From Luteibacter aegosomatis (GTDB lineage: Bacteria; Pseudomonadota; Gammaproteobacteria; Xanthomonadales; Rhodanobacteraceae): 64,000 nucleotides of DNA. Positions 25,848 to 35,395 of this stretch are shown in pieces. Each line of letters opens with the position of its first letter. Positions within the stretch are counted from its first letter, which is position 1. The notes below the pieces were generated by a model that saw only the letters and a list, made by a program, of their open reading frames with translations, made no database searches and was not told where the DNA came from. Location of the stretch: contig NZ_CP095740.1 of the NCBI RefSeq assembly GCF_023078455.1, positions 2,840,001-2,904,000 on the forward strand, written 5' to 3'. The position numbers were made by a program, and so were the translations under genes.

Positions 25848-26618
25848 ATGAACGACATGGAACGTTGCATGGCAGATCGCCACCTGGATCCCCTCCCCGC
25901 CCCTTCCGAAACCGCGCGGCGCGCCGTGCTGGTCGCCGACGATGACGCGTCGACGCGCGAATTTCTGGCTGCCGCCCTGAAGGCCCTGGGCTATCTCCCT
26001 ACCCTGGCCGCCGATGGCCGCGAAGCGCTGGAGTTCGCCTCGCGCCTGCCCTTCGACGCGTTGCTGCTCGATTGCCGCATGCCCGGCGCCGGCGCGGAAG
26101 ACGTGCTGGCCTCGCTGCGCACGACGGCTTCCGCCGCGTCACGGCATGCGACGGCGTTCGCGACCAGCGCGGAGGTCACGCCCGAACAACGCCGCCGCCT
26201 GCTCGACGCCGGTTTCGCCGGCGTCATCGAAAAACCGTGTCGGGTGGCGGCCCTCGGGCATGCGCTGTCATCCGTGTCCGAAGCGGCCTCGACGGCGAAG
26301 GTGCTCGATGACGACGAAGCCCTCGCCGCGACGGGGGACGCCCACACGATGCGCGCGTTGCGCGGGCTGCTTCGGGACGAGCTGGCCGCGCTCGATGACG
26401 AGCTCGGCGCTTATGCCGGCCAGCCGGACGCCTTCATCGAACGGCTTCACAGGCTGCGATCGGCGTGCGGTTTCTGCGGCACGGCGCGGCTGGGGATGCA
26501 GGTGAAGGCATTGCAGAAGCACCTCGTCGATCACGGGCGTGCCGACGGCGCGGCACTGGAACGCTTTCGCGAAGCGCTTCGCGCCACGATGACGGCACTG
26601 GACGCCTCACTGGCCTGA
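25848..26618 (+). CDS. Response-regulator receiver protein with C-terminal HPt-like domain
   Basis: 256 residues. A receiver domain at ~25-145 has the acidic pocket VADDDAST, the phospho-acceptor Asp in ALLLDCRMPG and the lysine in IEKPC. A helical domain at ~165-255 contains RLHRLRSACGFCG, matching the HPt pattern in which the histidine accepts phosphate. No DNA-binding domain or kinase is present, so it is likely a relay component for a hybrid kinase elsewhere. The start is uncertain: 25848, 25857 and 25869 are all ATG in frame, the last having GGAA upstream. It is divergent from ydbH by 24 bases. Confidence 0.85.
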   Translation: MNDMERCMADRHLDPLPAPSETARRAVLVADDDASTREFLAAALKALGYLPTLAADGREALEFASRLPFDALLLDCRMPGAGAEDVLASLRTTASAASRHATAFATSAEVTPEQRRRLLDAGFAGVIEKPCRVAALGHALSSVSEAASTAKVLDDDEALAATGDAHTMRALRGLLRDELAALDDELGAYAGQPDAFIERLHRLRSACGFCGTARLGMQVKALQKHLVDHGRADGAALERFREALRATMTALDASLA

Positions 26619-26662
26619 GCGATCGGGCCACGTCAACGGCTCCCGCGCAAAGCCCGACGTGT

Positions 26663-26685
26663 GTGGGAGCCGACGTCGTCGACGG
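26663..26685. repeat. Solo REP-like element (GTGGGAGCCGAC type)
   Basis: GTGGGAGCCGAC followed by GTCGTCGACGG, a degenerate stem. It lies between the convergent receiver-HPt gene and recO. Confidence 0.55.
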
Positions 26686-26703
26686 TAGCCGGGCCGCCTC
26701 GAC

Positions 26704-27396
26704 TCAGCGAAGTACCCGCCAGGCCCGCAACTCGCCTCCGCCAAGGTGAAACGAGATCACCTGCCGCATTATCCGGCGCAGCGACGAAAGCCCCGCGGCA
26801 TCCGGTGAACTATCGGCCGCCAGCGCCAGCAGGTCGGAGCCGCGGATCGCGCCGGGGTCTCCCGGCCGACCCGGCATCGGACCCGCTTCCGGGTCGTAGT
26901 AGTAGCTCGACGACGGGTCGATGGCGTCGCCACTGCTCGCGTCGACATCGAGTTGCAAGGCGTATCCCAGCGCATCCATCATGTCGCGCTCGAAGCGCCG
27001 CAAGGTCCAACCCAGCGGCTCGCCGCCCGCCATGCGCGCGAGCGTGCGTTCGTAATGGCCGAACAGTTCGGGGTTAGGATCCTGCCTGCCGGTCAGGCGA
27101 ACCACCAGCTCGTTGAGATAGAGCCCGGCCATGCCGGCATCGCCGGTAAGGCGGATCACCGGACCGACCGGCTCCGCATCGCGCAGCGTCGCCAGCTCAC
27201 CCTTCAGCAGCAGGTCGAGCTCGAGCCGCTGGAACGGTTCGAGTTGGGCACGCTGCACGCGTGCTTTCTCACGCCGTACACCCCGCGCGACCACGCCGAT
27301 GCGGCCCTGATCGCGGGTGAGGCACTCCGCCAGCAACGACGTCTCGCGGTACGGCCGCGCATGCAGCACGAAGGCGGGCTCCCTTTCGATACGCAT
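26704..27396 (-). CDS. recO: DNA repair protein RecO
   Basis: A 230-residue recombination mediator. The N-terminal OB fold begins with EPAFVLHARPYRETSLL and continues GRIGVVARGVRR. The helical C-terminal domain contains RRFERDMMDALGY. RecO with RecR loads RecA on SSB-coated single-stranded DNA. No zinc-finger cysteines are seen, as in the E. coli type. It is the last gene of the rnc-era-recO cluster; the usual next gene pdxJ is absent here. Confidence 0.93.
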   Translation of the reverse strand: MRIEREPAFVLHARPYRETSLLAECLTRDQGRIGVVARGVRREKARVQRAQLEPFQRLELDLLLKGELATLRDAEPVGPVIRLTGDAGMAGLYLNELVVRLTGRQDPNPELFGHYERTLARMAGGEPLGWTLRRFERDMMDALGYALQLDVDASSGDAIDPSSSYYYDPEAGPMPGRPGDPGAIRGSDLLALAADSSPDAAGLSSLRRIMRQVISFHLGGGELRAWRVLR

Positions 27397-27417
27397 GGCG
27401 TCGCGCGCCCCCGCGGC

Positions 27418-28353
27418 TTATTCGTAACCGAAACGCTTGAGCAGGTTTTCGTCGTCGGCCCAGCCTTCGCGCACCTTCACCCAGAGCTTGAGGAAGACCT
27501 TACGCTCGAACAGGTGCTCCATCGCCTTGCGGGACGACGTGCCGATGGCCTTGAGCTGCGCGCCGCCCGCACCGATGACGATGGCCTTCTGGCCGTCGCG
27601 CTCCACCCAGATCACGGCATGCACCTCGGCCACGCCGTCGGGACGATCCTCGAAGCGCTCGATCTCCACCGTGGTGGCGTAAGGCAGCTCCTGTTCCAGG
27701 CGCAGCATGAGCTGCTCACGCACCATCTCGGAGGCGAGGAAGCGCTCGCTGCGGTCGGTGATCTCGTCTTCGCCGTAGATCGCCGGCTGTTCGGGCAGGC
27801 GCTTGAGGATGCCTTTCTCCAGGGCGTCGAGCCCCTTGGACTTCAGGGCGCTCACGTAATACACGTCGTCGAACGGATGCTTCTGCATCAGGTCGGCCAC
27901 GAAGGGCAGCATGGCGGCCTTGTCTTTCTGCAGGTCGACCTTGTTGATCGCCAGCAACCGGGGCAGGTCTTTCTGTTCGGCGAGCACGGCGTACATGGCC
28001 GCGTCCTCGTCCGTCCAGCGCCCCGCCTCGATGACCTGCACCGCCAGATCGACCTCGGTGACGGCCGCGCGCGCGGCGCGATTGATGCTGCGGTTCATCG
28101 CACGCTTGCCGCCCTTGTGCAGTCCCGGGGTGTCGACGTAGAGGATCTGGCCTTCCGGCTTGGTCGAGATGCCCAGGATGCGGTGACGGGTGGTCTGCGG
28201 GCGATGACTGACGATGCTCAGGCGCACGCCGATCAGCGCGTTGAGCAAGGTGGACTTGCCGACGTTGGGACGACCGGCGAGCGCGACGTAACCGCAGCGG
28301 AAATCGTCGTCGACGCGGACGTCGTGGGTCGGATCGTTATCGAATTCGTTCAT
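27418..28353 (-). CDS. era: GTPase Era
   Basis: 311 residues. G1 is [13 protein letters not shown]3 is VDTPGLH, G4 is NKVD, and the C-terminal KH domain includes [15 protein letters not shown]. It binds 16S rRNA near its 3' end and is needed for 30S maturation. Its ATG overlaps the rnc stop by four bases, so rnc and era are translationally coupled. Confidence 0.97.
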   Translation of the reverse strand: MNEFDNDPTHDVRVDDDFRCGYVALAGRPNVGKSTLLNALIGVRLSIVSHRPQTTRHRILGISTKPEGQILYVDTPGLHKGGKRAMNRSINRAARAAVTEVDLAVQVIEAGRWTDEDAAMYAVLAEQKDLPRLLAINKVDLQKDKAAMLPFVADLMQKHPFDDVYYVSALKSKGLDALEKGILKRLPEQPAIYGEDEITDRSERFLASEMVREQLMLRLEQELPYATTVEIERFEDRPDGVAEVHAVIWVERDGQKAIVIGAGGAQLKAIGTSSRKAMEHLFERKVFLKLWVKVREGWADDENLLKRFGYE

Positions 28354-29003
28354 GGTTTGATGTCCTGCAATCGACGAAGCACGGCCTCGGCGGCCTCCTG
28401 CTCGGCGGCGCGACGGCTGCCGGCACGGCCTTCGATACGGATGGATTGGGGCTCGTCGATGGAACAGCTCACGTCGAACGTCTTCGCGTGGTCTTCGCCG
28501 TAGCTGTCGATGAGTTCATAGGTGGGCAGGGGCAACCCCTTGCCCTGGAGCCATTCCTGCAGGCGCGTTTTCGCGTCCTTGCTGGAGCGCTTCAGTTCGG
28601 CGATGCGCGGCATGAACAGGCGATTGACCACCTGGCGGCACGCGTCGTAGCCGTCGTCGAGGTAGACCGCCGCCACCAGCGCCTCGAACGCGTCGGCGAG
28701 GATCGAATCGCGGCGAAAGCCCCCGCTCTTCAGCTCGCCCGGTCCCAGTTTGAGCTTGTCGCCCAATTCAAGATCGCGCGCGATCGCCGCCAGCGCCTGG
28801 CCGTTCACCAGTTGGGACCGTAGCCGCGACAGCTCGCCTTCGCTCGCATTCGGATGCGCATCGAACAGCAACTCGGCGACGGTCACGCCCAGCAGGGCGT
28901 CGCCGAGGAATTCCATCCGCTCGTTGTTCGGCTTGCCCGCGCTTCGGTGGGTGAGCGCGAGCTCCGCGAGGGATGGATTACGAAAATGATGCGGAAACTG
29001 CAC
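28350..29003 (-). CDS. rnc: Ribonuclease III
   Basis: A 217-residue double-strand-specific endoribonuclease. The catalytic signature is [13 protein letters not shown], with the second acidic site in [17 protein letters not shown]. The C-terminal dsRNA-binding domain spans ~150-217. It processes rRNA precursors and structured mRNAs. It starts ten bases after the DUF4845 gene and overlaps era. Confidence 0.96.
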   Translation of the reverse strand: MQFPHHFRNPSLAELALTHRSAGKPNNERMEFLGDALLGVTVAELLFDAHPNASEGELSRLRSQLVNGQALAAIARDLELGDKLKLGPGELKSGGFRRDSILADAFEALVAAVYLDDGYDACRQVVNRLFMPRIAELKRSSKDAKTRLQEWLQGKGLPLPTYELIDSYGEDHAKTFDVSCSIDEPQSIRIEGRAGSRRAAEQEAAEAVLRRLQDIKP

Positions 29004-29012
29004 GGTGAGCCG

Positions 29013-29387
29013 TCATGCCTGGACATTCCTCATCGGCACCGCGTTTTCGAAGTGCAGGAGGAAGTCGATGTTGTAGAGGAAATGGATGCGCTTGTCGTAC
29101 GACACCTCGAGCACCTGCGCGTTGTTGCGGCGGTCGATCGTGATGTCCTGCGGCCGGATGGTGGCATCGTCGACGTACTGGAAGCCCATCTTGTAAATGA
29201 GGTTGCGGCGAATGTCGTTGAGGTCGCCCGAACCGCCGTCGGAGGCCATCTGGGTCATGGCCTTCTTCACGCCGAAATACTCGATGTACGACGGCACGAG
29301 CTTCATGCCCATGAAGGCGAAAAAGCCGAGCACGAACAACACGATGAGAAAGCCGATGAGGGTGATACCCGATTGCCTGGTCTTCAT
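29013..29387 (-). CDS. DUF4845 membrane protein
   Basis: 124 residues with one N-terminal membrane helix (GITLIGFLIVLFVLGFFAFMG) followed by a periplasmic-looking domain. The start resembles a prepilin, but the conserved position between lepB and rnc identifies it as the DUF4845 protein common in beta- and gammaproteobacteria. Function unknown. It is separated from lepB by 139 bases holding two strong hairpins. Confidence 0.88.
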   Translation of the reverse strand: MKTRQSGITLIGFLIVLFVLGFFAFMGMKLVPSYIEYFGVKKAMTQMASDGGSGDLNDIRRNLIYKMGFQYVDDATIRPQDITIDRRNNAQVLEVSYDKRIHFLYNIDFLLHFENAVPMRNVQA

Positions 29388-29439
29388 GCGTTCACGTCCC
29401 GCCGCGCGGGCGGCTCCCCTGAGTTAGTGCCGATGAGAT

Positions 29440-29506
29440 GCGGGGCGCCAAGCGCCCCGCCGTGCCAGATTACCGCGTCCGCCGCCCGCCGTAACCTCGG
29501 CGGACG
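29440..29506 (-). other. Two strong hairpins in the lepB-DUF4845 spacer
   Basis: GCGGGGCGC-CAA-GCGCCCCGC (29440-29460) is a perfect nine-pair stem with a three-base loop. CGTCCGCCG ... CGGCGGACG (29476-29506) is a second nine-pair stem with a 13-base loop. Neither has a U-run, so ordinary intrinsic termination is unlikely. They could be processing sites for the RNase III encoded just downstream, or attenuating structures. Confidence 0.6.
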
Positions 29507-29526
29507 TGACGGTGGGCACCGTTTCG

Positions 29527-30426
29527 TCAATGGATGATCCGGCCCATCCGGCCGAAATCGAACCAGCCGTTGCCCGGGCCGCGCCAGGCCAGCCAGACGA
29601 AGAATGCCTTGCCCACGAGGTTCTTCTCGGGCATGCAGCCCCACCAGCGGCTGTCGGTGCTGTTCATGCGGTTGTCGCCCATCACGATATAGCAGCCCTT
29701 GGGCACTTCCGACGGGACCCCGGCATTGGGGATATCGAGCGGCATATTGTAGGCCGGGGTGAGCGCGATGGTGTGGTTGATGCTGCCCAGGTGCTCGGTG
29801 TAGAGCTTGGACCCGTAGGTCATCAGCAGGCGGTCTTCCGGCTCGTTCACGTTGCCCTTGTACGGGCCGATCTCGTCGGCGCCCACGCGTTCGCCGTTGA
29901 TGTAGAGCTCGCTGCCCCGGGTTTCGATGCGGTCGCCCGGCAGGCCGATCACGCGCTTGATCCAGTTCTCGCTGGGCACCGGCGCATGGGGGTTCTGGCA
30001 GGTGACGTCGCCGCTGCGAATGGTTTTGCCCTGCTCGTCCTTGCAGACGTAGCCGGGGAAGCGGAACACCACGACGTCGCCGCGACGCGGTTCGCCGTTC
30101 TCGACCAGCTTGTTGTTGAAGGCCGGCACGCGCAGGCCGTAGGTGAACTTGTTGACCAGGATGAAATCACCGACGTCGAGCGTGGGCATCATCGAGCCGG
30201 AGGGAATCCGGAAGGGCTCGGCCACGAAGGAGCGCAGCAACAGCACCACGAGGATCACGGGAAAAAGGGAACGTGCCCAGTCCACCGGCCAGGACTCGGG
30301 CTGGTCTTCGCCCGTGGCCTCGGCGCGGGCACGGCGACCCTTCGCCAGGAAAAGGCGGTCGAACAGCCAGATCAGTCCGAATAGGACCGTCAGGCCGAGC
30401 AGAATCGCCGAGAAATCGAATGCCAT
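29527..30426 (-). CDS. lepB: Signal peptidase I
   Basis: A 299-residue inner-membrane protease with two N-terminal membrane helices (~6-27 and ~53-66). The nucleophile is Ser78 in PSGSM, the general-base lysine is Lys157 in WIKRVIGLPGD, and the C-terminal box is MGDNRMNSTDSR. It cleaves signal peptides of exported proteins. It lies downstream of lepA in the usual lepA-lepB order. Confidence 0.97.
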   Translation of the reverse strand: MAFDFSAILLGLTVLFGLIWLFDRLFLAKGRRARAEATGEDQPESWPVDWARSLFPVILVVLLLRSFVAEPFRIPSGSMMPTLDVGDFILVNKFTYGLRVPAFNNKLVENGEPRRGDVVVFRFPGYVCKDEQGKTIRSGDVTCQNPHAPVPSENWIKRVIGLPGDRIETRGSELYINGERVGADEIGPYKGNVNEPEDRLLMTYGSKLYTEHLGSINHTIALTPAYNMPLDIPNAGVPSEVPKGCYIVMGDNRMNSTDSRWWGCMPEKNLVGKAFFVWLAWRGPGNGWFDFGRMGRIIH

Positions 30427-30524
30427 GCCAACTCCGTCAATCGTGTCAAAGGACCGCGAGGTCCATTCCGGCGCATCCGGCGCCGGGTTTCCATGTGTGA
30501 AACGTCATGCCGCCGGGGTGGCGT

Positions 30525-32315
30525 TTACTTGTCCACCTTCAGCACCGCCAGGAAGGCTTCCTGTGGGATCTCCACGCTGCCGACCTGCTTCATGCGCTTC
30601 TTGCCTTCCTTCTGCTTTTCGAGAAGTTTCTTCTTTCGCGATACGTCGCCGCCGTAGCACTTGGCCAGCACGTTCTTGCGCAGGGCCTTCACCGTCGAGC
30701 GGGCGATCACCGCCGCACCGATGGCGGCCTGGATCGCCACATCGAACTGCTGGCGGGGGATCAGATCTTTCATGCGTTCGACCAGCTCGCGCCCGCGGCG
30801 GTCCGCGTGAGAGCGGTGCACGATGAGGCTCAGCGCGTCGACGCGATCGCCGTTGATGAGGATGTCCACGCGCACGAACGGGCCGGCATCGAAGCGCTCG
30901 AGGTGGTAGTCCATCGAGGCGTAGCCGCGGGACACCGACTTCAGGCGATCGAAGAAATCGAGCACCACCTCGGCCAGCGGCAGTTCGTAGGTCACCTGCA
31001 CCTGGGTGGCCAGGTACTGGATGGAGCGCTGCACGCCGCGTTTCTCTTCGCACAGCTTGATCACGTTGCCGACGTAATCGGCCGGCGTGAGGACGTTGGC
31101 GACGATGATCGGCTCGCGGATCTCGGCGATGGTCTGCGGCGGAGGCAGCTTGGCCGGGTTGTCGAGCTCGATGACGGTGCCGTCGGTCTTGGCCACCTCG
31201 TAGACCACGGTGGGCGCCGTGGTGATGAGGTCGAGGTCGTACTCGCGCTCGAGGCGTTCCTGCACGATCTCCATGTGCAGCATGCCAAGGAATCCGCAGC
31301 GGAAGCCGAAGCCCATGGCTTCGGAGCTTTCCGGTTCGAAGAACATGGCGGCGTCGTTGAGGCGCAGCTTGTCGAGGGCTTCGCGCAGCGCCGGGTAGTC
31401 GTCGGCCGAGACCGGGAACAGGCCCGCGAAGACGCGCGGCTGCATGGTCTGGAAGCCCGGCAGGGGCTCCTCGGCCGGCTTGCCGGCGTGAGTGAGCGTA
31501 TCGCCCACGGGCGCACCGTGCACATCCTTGATGGAGGCGTTGATCCAGCCCACTTCGCCCGCCGACAGCTTTTCGAGCTTCTTGCGTTTCGGGGTGAACA
31601 CGCCGACGTCGTCGACCAGGTGGGTGCGCCCCGTGGACATCACCAGGATCTTGTCGCCGGGGCGGATCTCGCCCTGCATCACGCGCACCAGCGAGACCAC
31701 GCCCAGGTAGTTGTCGAACCAGGAGTCGATGATCAGCGCCTGCAGCTTGTCGGTGCCACGGGGCTTCGGCGCGGGGATGCGATGGATGATCGCCTCGAGT
31801 ACCTCGATGACGTTCTGGCCGGTCTTGGCGCTCACGGGGATCGCGTCGCTGGCGTCCAGTCCGATCACGGCCTCGATCTCGGCCTTGGCCTTCTCCACGT
31901 CGGCGGTGGGCAGGTCGATCTTGTTTAGCACCGGGATGACCTCGAGGCCCTGCTCGATCGCCGTATAGCAGTTGGCGACCGACTGGGCCTCGACGCCCTG
32001 CGCCGCGTCGACCACGAGCAAGGCACCCTCGCAGGCGGACAGCGAACGGCTCACCTCGTAGGAGAAGTCGACGTGGCCGGGGGTGTCGATGAAATTGAGC
32101 TGGTAGGTCTTGCCGTCACGCGCCTTGTAGGGCAGCGAGACCGACTGGGCCTTGATGGTGATGCCACGCTCGCGCTCGATCGGGTTGTTGTCGAGCACCT
32201 GCGCTTCCATTTCGCGCTCGGACAGGCCTCCGCACAACTGGATGATGCGGTCGGCCAGGGTCGACTTGCCGTGGTCGATGTGGGCAATGATGGAGAAGTT
32301 GCGGATGAGTTCCAT
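30525..32315 (-). CDS. lepA: Elongation factor 4 (LepA)
   Basis: A 596-residue translational GTPase. G1 is [14 protein letters not shown]3 is DTPGHVDF, G4 is NKID, and the LepA-specific C-terminal domain ends the protein ([20 protein letters not shown]). It acts on ribosomes during initiation or stalled elongation. It lies between mucD and lepB on the same strand. Confidence 0.98.
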   Translation of the reverse strand: MELIRNFSIIAHIDHGKSTLADRIIQLCGGLSEREMEAQVLDNNPIERERGITIKAQSVSLPYKARDGKTYQLNFIDTPGHVDFSYEVSRSLSACEGALLVVDAAQGVEAQSVANCYTAIEQGLEVIPVLNKIDLPTADVEKAKAEIEAVIGLDASDAIPVSAKTGQNVIEVLEAIIHRIPAPKPRGTDKLQALIIDSWFDNYLGVVSLVRVMQGEIRPGDKILVMSTGRTHLVDDVGVFTPKRKKLEKLSAGEVGWINASIKDVHGAPVGDTLTHAGKPAEEPLPGFQTMQPRVFAGLFPVSADDYPALREALDKLRLNDAAMFFEPESSEAMGFGFRCGFLGMLHMEIVQERLEREYDLDLITTAPTVVYEVAKTDGTVIELDNPAKLPPPQTIAEIREPIIVANVLTPADYVGNVIKLCEEKRGVQRSIQYLATQVQVTYELPLAEVVLDFFDRLKSVSRGYASMDYHLERFDAGPFVRVDILINGDRVDALSLIVHRSHADRRGRELVERMKDLIPRQQFDVAIQAAIGAAVIARSTVKALRKNVLAKCYGGDVSRKKKLLEKQKEGKKRMKQVGSVEIPQEAFLAVLKVDK

Positions 32316-32408
32316 GGAGCGCCGTGGTCACGTTCACCATCGCTCGCGGCGCGAACGACGCGCGCCGGCCCATCCGGGCCGACGCTAATCCCGCATTATC
32401 GCATGGAA

Positions 32409-32437
32409 GGCCACCCGCCGCCGACCGGAGGGTGGCC
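32409..32437 (-). terminator. Possible terminator or attenuator hairpin between mucD and lepA
   Basis: GGCCACCC and GGGTGGCC form a perfect eight-pair stem around 13 bases, just past the mucD stop. On the minus strand it is followed by TTCC rather than a U-run, so termination would be weak. Confidence 0.4.
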
Positions 32438-32443
32438 CGTGTT

Positions 32444-33886
32444 TCAGCGATCGCTGGGTACGGTGATTCCCACGAACCGGGTGGCATCGTCGCGGCGGAT
32501 CAGCAGCATGGCCGTATCGCCCGGCTTGACCCCCTTGGTGGCCTCGCGGAAGGCCGCGGCAGTGCCGACGCGCTTCTGGTTGACCATGAGCACGATGTCG
32601 CCCGACTGCAGGCCGGCCGCCTGAGCCGCCCGGCCGGAAATCTTGCTCACCACCACGCCCTCGCCTGCTTTCAGGCCCAGTTCCGAACGGGTGGAGGCGT
32701 CGATGTCCTGGACCGACATGCCCAGGGCGGCGGCCGAGCCGCCCGCCGAATCGCCACCGGACGACGCGGCCGCCAAGGCGTCCTTGTCACGCGGCAGTTC
32801 GCCGACCTTCACGTCGACGGTCTGCTTCTTTCCGTCGCGCAGGATCTCTACCTTGGCATTCGAGCCCGGCTTGGTCATGCCCACCAGCGGCGGCAGGTCG
32901 GCCGACTGCATGATCGGCGTGCCATTGAACGAGAGGATGACGTCACCCTGCTTCAGCCCGGCCTTGTCCGCACCACTGCCGGCCGTGACCTGCGCCACCA
33001 GCGCGCCGCTGGCGGTGGGCAGGTCGAGGTTCTTCACGAACTCGTCGACCGGCTGCACGGTGACGCCCAGCATGCCCCGGGAGACGTAGCCCTTTTCCTT
33101 GATCTGCTGCACCGCGTTCATCGCGACGTCGATGGGAATCGAGAACGACAGGCCCTGGTAGCCGCCGGAGGTGGAGTAGATCTGCGAATTGATGCCGATG
33201 ACCTGGCCCTGCAGATTGAACAGCGGACCGCCCGAATTACCCCGGTTGATCGGCACGTCGGTCTGGATGAACGAGGTATACGGCTGGTCGCCGCTGCCGA
33301 GGTTGCGGCCCACGGCGCTGATGATGCCGTGGGTTACCGTGGCGTCCAGGCCGAACGGCGAGCCGATGGCCAGGGCCCACTGGCCGCGCTTCACCGAGCG
33401 CGAATCGCCGATGGTGACGGTGGGCAACGCGCTGGCATCCACCTTGAGCAACGCGATGTCGTACTGCGGGTCTTCACCCACCACCTTGGCCGTGAACGAA
33501 CGACGGTCCTGGAGACGGACCTTCACCTCGTCGGCGCCGTCGACGACGTGGTCGTTGGTGAGGATGTACCCGTCGGCCGAGATGATGAAGCCCGAGCCCA
33601 GCGAGGTCTGCTCGCGGGGCTGCATGGGCATGCCCGGCATCCCGGGCATGCCGAAGAAACGGCGGAGCAGTTCGTCCTGGTCCTGGTCGTCGGGCGCGGT
33701 CTTCGGCGAGCCGGTGCGCCCCTTGGCGCGATGCGCCGCTCCGGTGGTCTTCGCCTCCACGTGGACGACCGCGGGGGCGTACTTGTCGACGATCCCGGTG
33801 AAGTCCGGCAGCGATTGCGCCTGCGCACCCGTCGCCGCCACGACCAGGGCGCCGCCCAGAAGCGCGCGTACATGCCAGAAAGCCAT
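32444..33886 (-). CDS. mucD: Periplasmic serine protease of the DegP/MucD family
   Basis: 480 residues. A signal peptide ends at QAQ (~24). The trypsin-like domain has the triad His113 (TNDHVVD), Asp143 (YDIALLK) and Ser218 (GNSGGP). Two PDZ domains follow (~290-370 and ~395-470). A Met/Pro/Gly-rich loop (GMPGMPGMPMQP) lies in the LA-loop position. It degrades misfolded envelope proteins. The start has a strong AAGGAGG. It is third in rpoE-rseA-mucD, the arrangement of the sigma-E stress operon in relatives. Confidence 0.95.
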   Translation of the reverse strand: MAFWHVRALLGGALVVAATGAQAQSLPDFTGIVDKYAPAVVHVEAKTTGAAHRAKGRTGSPKTAPDDQDQDELLRRFFGMPGMPGMPMQPREQTSLGSGFIISADGYILTNDHVVDGADEVKVRLQDRRSFTAKVVGEDPQYDIALLKVDASALPTVTIGDSRSVKRGQWALAIGSPFGLDATVTHGIISAVGRNLGSGDQPYTSFIQTDVPINRGNSGGPLFNLQGQVIGINSQIYSTSGGYQGLSFSIPIDVAMNAVQQIKEKGYVSRGMLGVTVQPVDEFVKNLDLPTASGALVAQVTAGSGADKAGLKQGDVILSFNGTPIMQSADLPPLVGMTKPGSNAKVEILRDGKKQTVDVKVGELPRDKDALAAASSGGDSAGGSAAALGMSVQDIDASTRSELGLKAGEGVVVSKISGRAAQAAGLQSGDIVLMVNQKRVGTAAAFREATKGVKPGDTAMLLIRRDDATRFVGITVPSDR

Positions 33887-34006
33887 CGTTTTCCTCCTTT
33901 TTAAGCCACGGCTGCCCGTGCGGAGCATGCCGCACGGATCGTTACGAAACGGGGGTGATCGAGCGGCGCGCCGTGGACGCACGGCGCGCTGGGAAAGCCA
34001 GGTGCC

Positions 34007-34672
34007 TCAGCGGGCCTGAGGCGCGGCAACCGGTGCCACATAACGGCTACCATCGGGCCGGATCAGCAGCATGTAGGGGCTGTTGTCTGGCGCCTGAGCA
34101 GCGGCACGGGTACGGTGGATCTGATAGGGCGTGGACCGCGGCAGATAGACCGCGCCGTCGTCGCCCGGCCCTTCGAAAGCGGCCTTCTGCGTGAACTGCG
34201 ACGCCATGTTGCCGCCGCTGAGCCATTGCGGCGCCACTGGCGCCTGGGCGGTCTCGCGCGCGATATCGGCTACTTGCGCGACGCTCTCGGGGGCTGGGCT
34301 GGCAGCCCGCGATGCAACCTGCGGCGCACCGGCGGAGCCGCTGCCCGAGGGCTGGGAAAGCATGAGGGCCGCCACGGCGACGCTGGCGGCGATCGCACCG
34401 CCCGCCGACCACTGCAGCCAACGGCGCCGCGGCGCACCCGCGGGAGCGGTGGCGACTTCGGCTTCGATGGCGGCCATGACCCGACTGGCGAAATCCCGGG
34501 ATACCGGCGGCACCGTTTGGCCGCGCAGGCCGTCACGGCCCAGGTGATAGCGCGACCATGCCTCCGAAAGGCCTTGGTCGGCTTCCAGGCGCCGCAGCAG
34601 GAAGCGGATTTCCTCCCGTGACAGCTCTCCGTCCATACCGGCGGAGAGAAATTCCCGATTGGCTTCGCTCAT
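34007..34672 (-). CDS. rseA: Anti-sigma-E factor RseA (MucA-like)
   Basis: 221 residues. The N-terminal cytosolic anti-sigma domain begins LSAGMDGELSREEIRFLLRR. One membrane helix lies at ~107-127 (SAGGAIAASVAVAALML), followed by a periplasmic domain ending PYMLLIRPDGSRYV. It holds RpoE at the membrane until regulated proteolysis. The ATG overlaps the rpoE stop (ATGA), ensuring coupled synthesis. Confidence 0.9.
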   Translation of the reverse strand: MSEANREFLSAGMDGELSREEIRFLLRRLEADQGLSEAWSRYHLGRDGLRGQTVPPVSRDFASRVMAAIEAEVATAPAGAPRRRWLQWSAGGAIAASVAVAALMLSQPSGSGSAGAPQVASRAASPAPESVAQVADIARETAQAPVAPQWLSGGNMASQFTQKAAFEGPGDDGAVYLPRSTPYQIHRTRAAAQAPDNSPYMLLIRPDGSRYVAPVAAPQAR

Positions 34673-35265
34673 TGGGTTTTGTCCTCGCGGTCGGAAAGCA
34701 ATGGCCGCAGTTTTTCGTCGATGGCCTCGCGGGCCCTGAAGATACGCGAACGGACGGTGCCGATGGGGCAATCCATGATGGCGGCGATTTCCTCGTAACT
34801 CTTGCCGTCCACCTCGCGCAGGGTGATCGCGGCCCGAAGCTCCTCGGGCAGGGCTTGGACAGTGGAAAACACCGTTTGTTCCACCTGTTCGCGCATGAGT
34901 TCACGTTCGGGGGTGGCGCTTTCGTGCATCCGGGTGGCCCCTGGCACGTAGACGGCATCCTCGATGTCGATGTCTCCCGTGGGAGGGCGCCGGCCCATGG
35001 CGACGAGGTGATTCTTGGCCGTGTTCACGGCGATCTTGTACAGCCAGGTGTAGAAGGCGCTCTCGCCACGGAAGGAGCCGAGCGCACGCCACGCGCGCAC
35101 GAAAGCCTCCTGGGCGATGTCTTCGCATTCGGTCCAGTCATGGACGTAGCGGGAGATCAGCGCGACCACCTTGTGCTGATACTTGCGGACAAGCAGGTCG
35201 AATGCGCGCCGGTCACCCTGTTGCACGCGTTCGACAAGTGCTTGATCCAGTTCGTTTTCGCCCAT
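34669..35265 (-). CDS. rpoE: RNA polymerase sigma-E factor
   Basis: A 198-residue ECF sigma factor very close to RpoE/AlgU. Region 2 is KYQHKVVALISRYVHDWTEC and AFYTWLYKIAVNTAKNHLV. Region 4 is LPEELRAAITLREVDGKSYE and GTVRSRIFRAREAID. It directs envelope-stress genes. AAGGAG precedes the ATG. A sigma-E-type promoter lies 46 bases upstream, indicating autoregulation. Confidence 0.96.
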   Translation of the reverse strand: MGENELDQALVERVQQGDRRAFDLLVRKYQHKVVALISRYVHDWTECEDIAQEAFVRAWRALGSFRGESAFYTWLYKIAVNTAKNHLVAMGRRPPTGDIDIEDAVYVPGATRMHESATPERELMREQVEQTVFSTVQALPEELRAAITLREVDGKSYEEIAAIMDCPIGTVRSRIFRAREAIDEKLRPLLSDREDKTQ

Positions 35266-35310
35266 CCGGGCCGTCTCCTTAACTCTTCAGGGGCCAGTCG
35301 CGGGCGCAAA

Positions 35311-35340
35311 TGAGACAAAAGCCGACGACGCAAGTTCACC
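35311..35340 (-). promoter_or_regulatory. Sigma-E-type promoter of rpoE
   Basis: On the minus strand GGTGAACTT, 15 bases, GTCTCA. This fits the sigma-E consensus (GAACTT and TCTnA at about 16 bases). The predicted start would give a leader of about 40 bases. An almost identical element precedes the FKBP gene at 43996. Confidence 0.8.
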
Positions 35341-35395
35341 GCGCCGGCCATTCCCAGGGAAAATATGCGGATCGCGCCCGCCACCTCAACCCGGC

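Noticed and set aside
30125..30155. GGTGAACTT inside lepB as a third sigma-E site
   Set aside because: It is inside coding sequence, on the strand opposite to lepB, and has no GTCT box at 15 bases.
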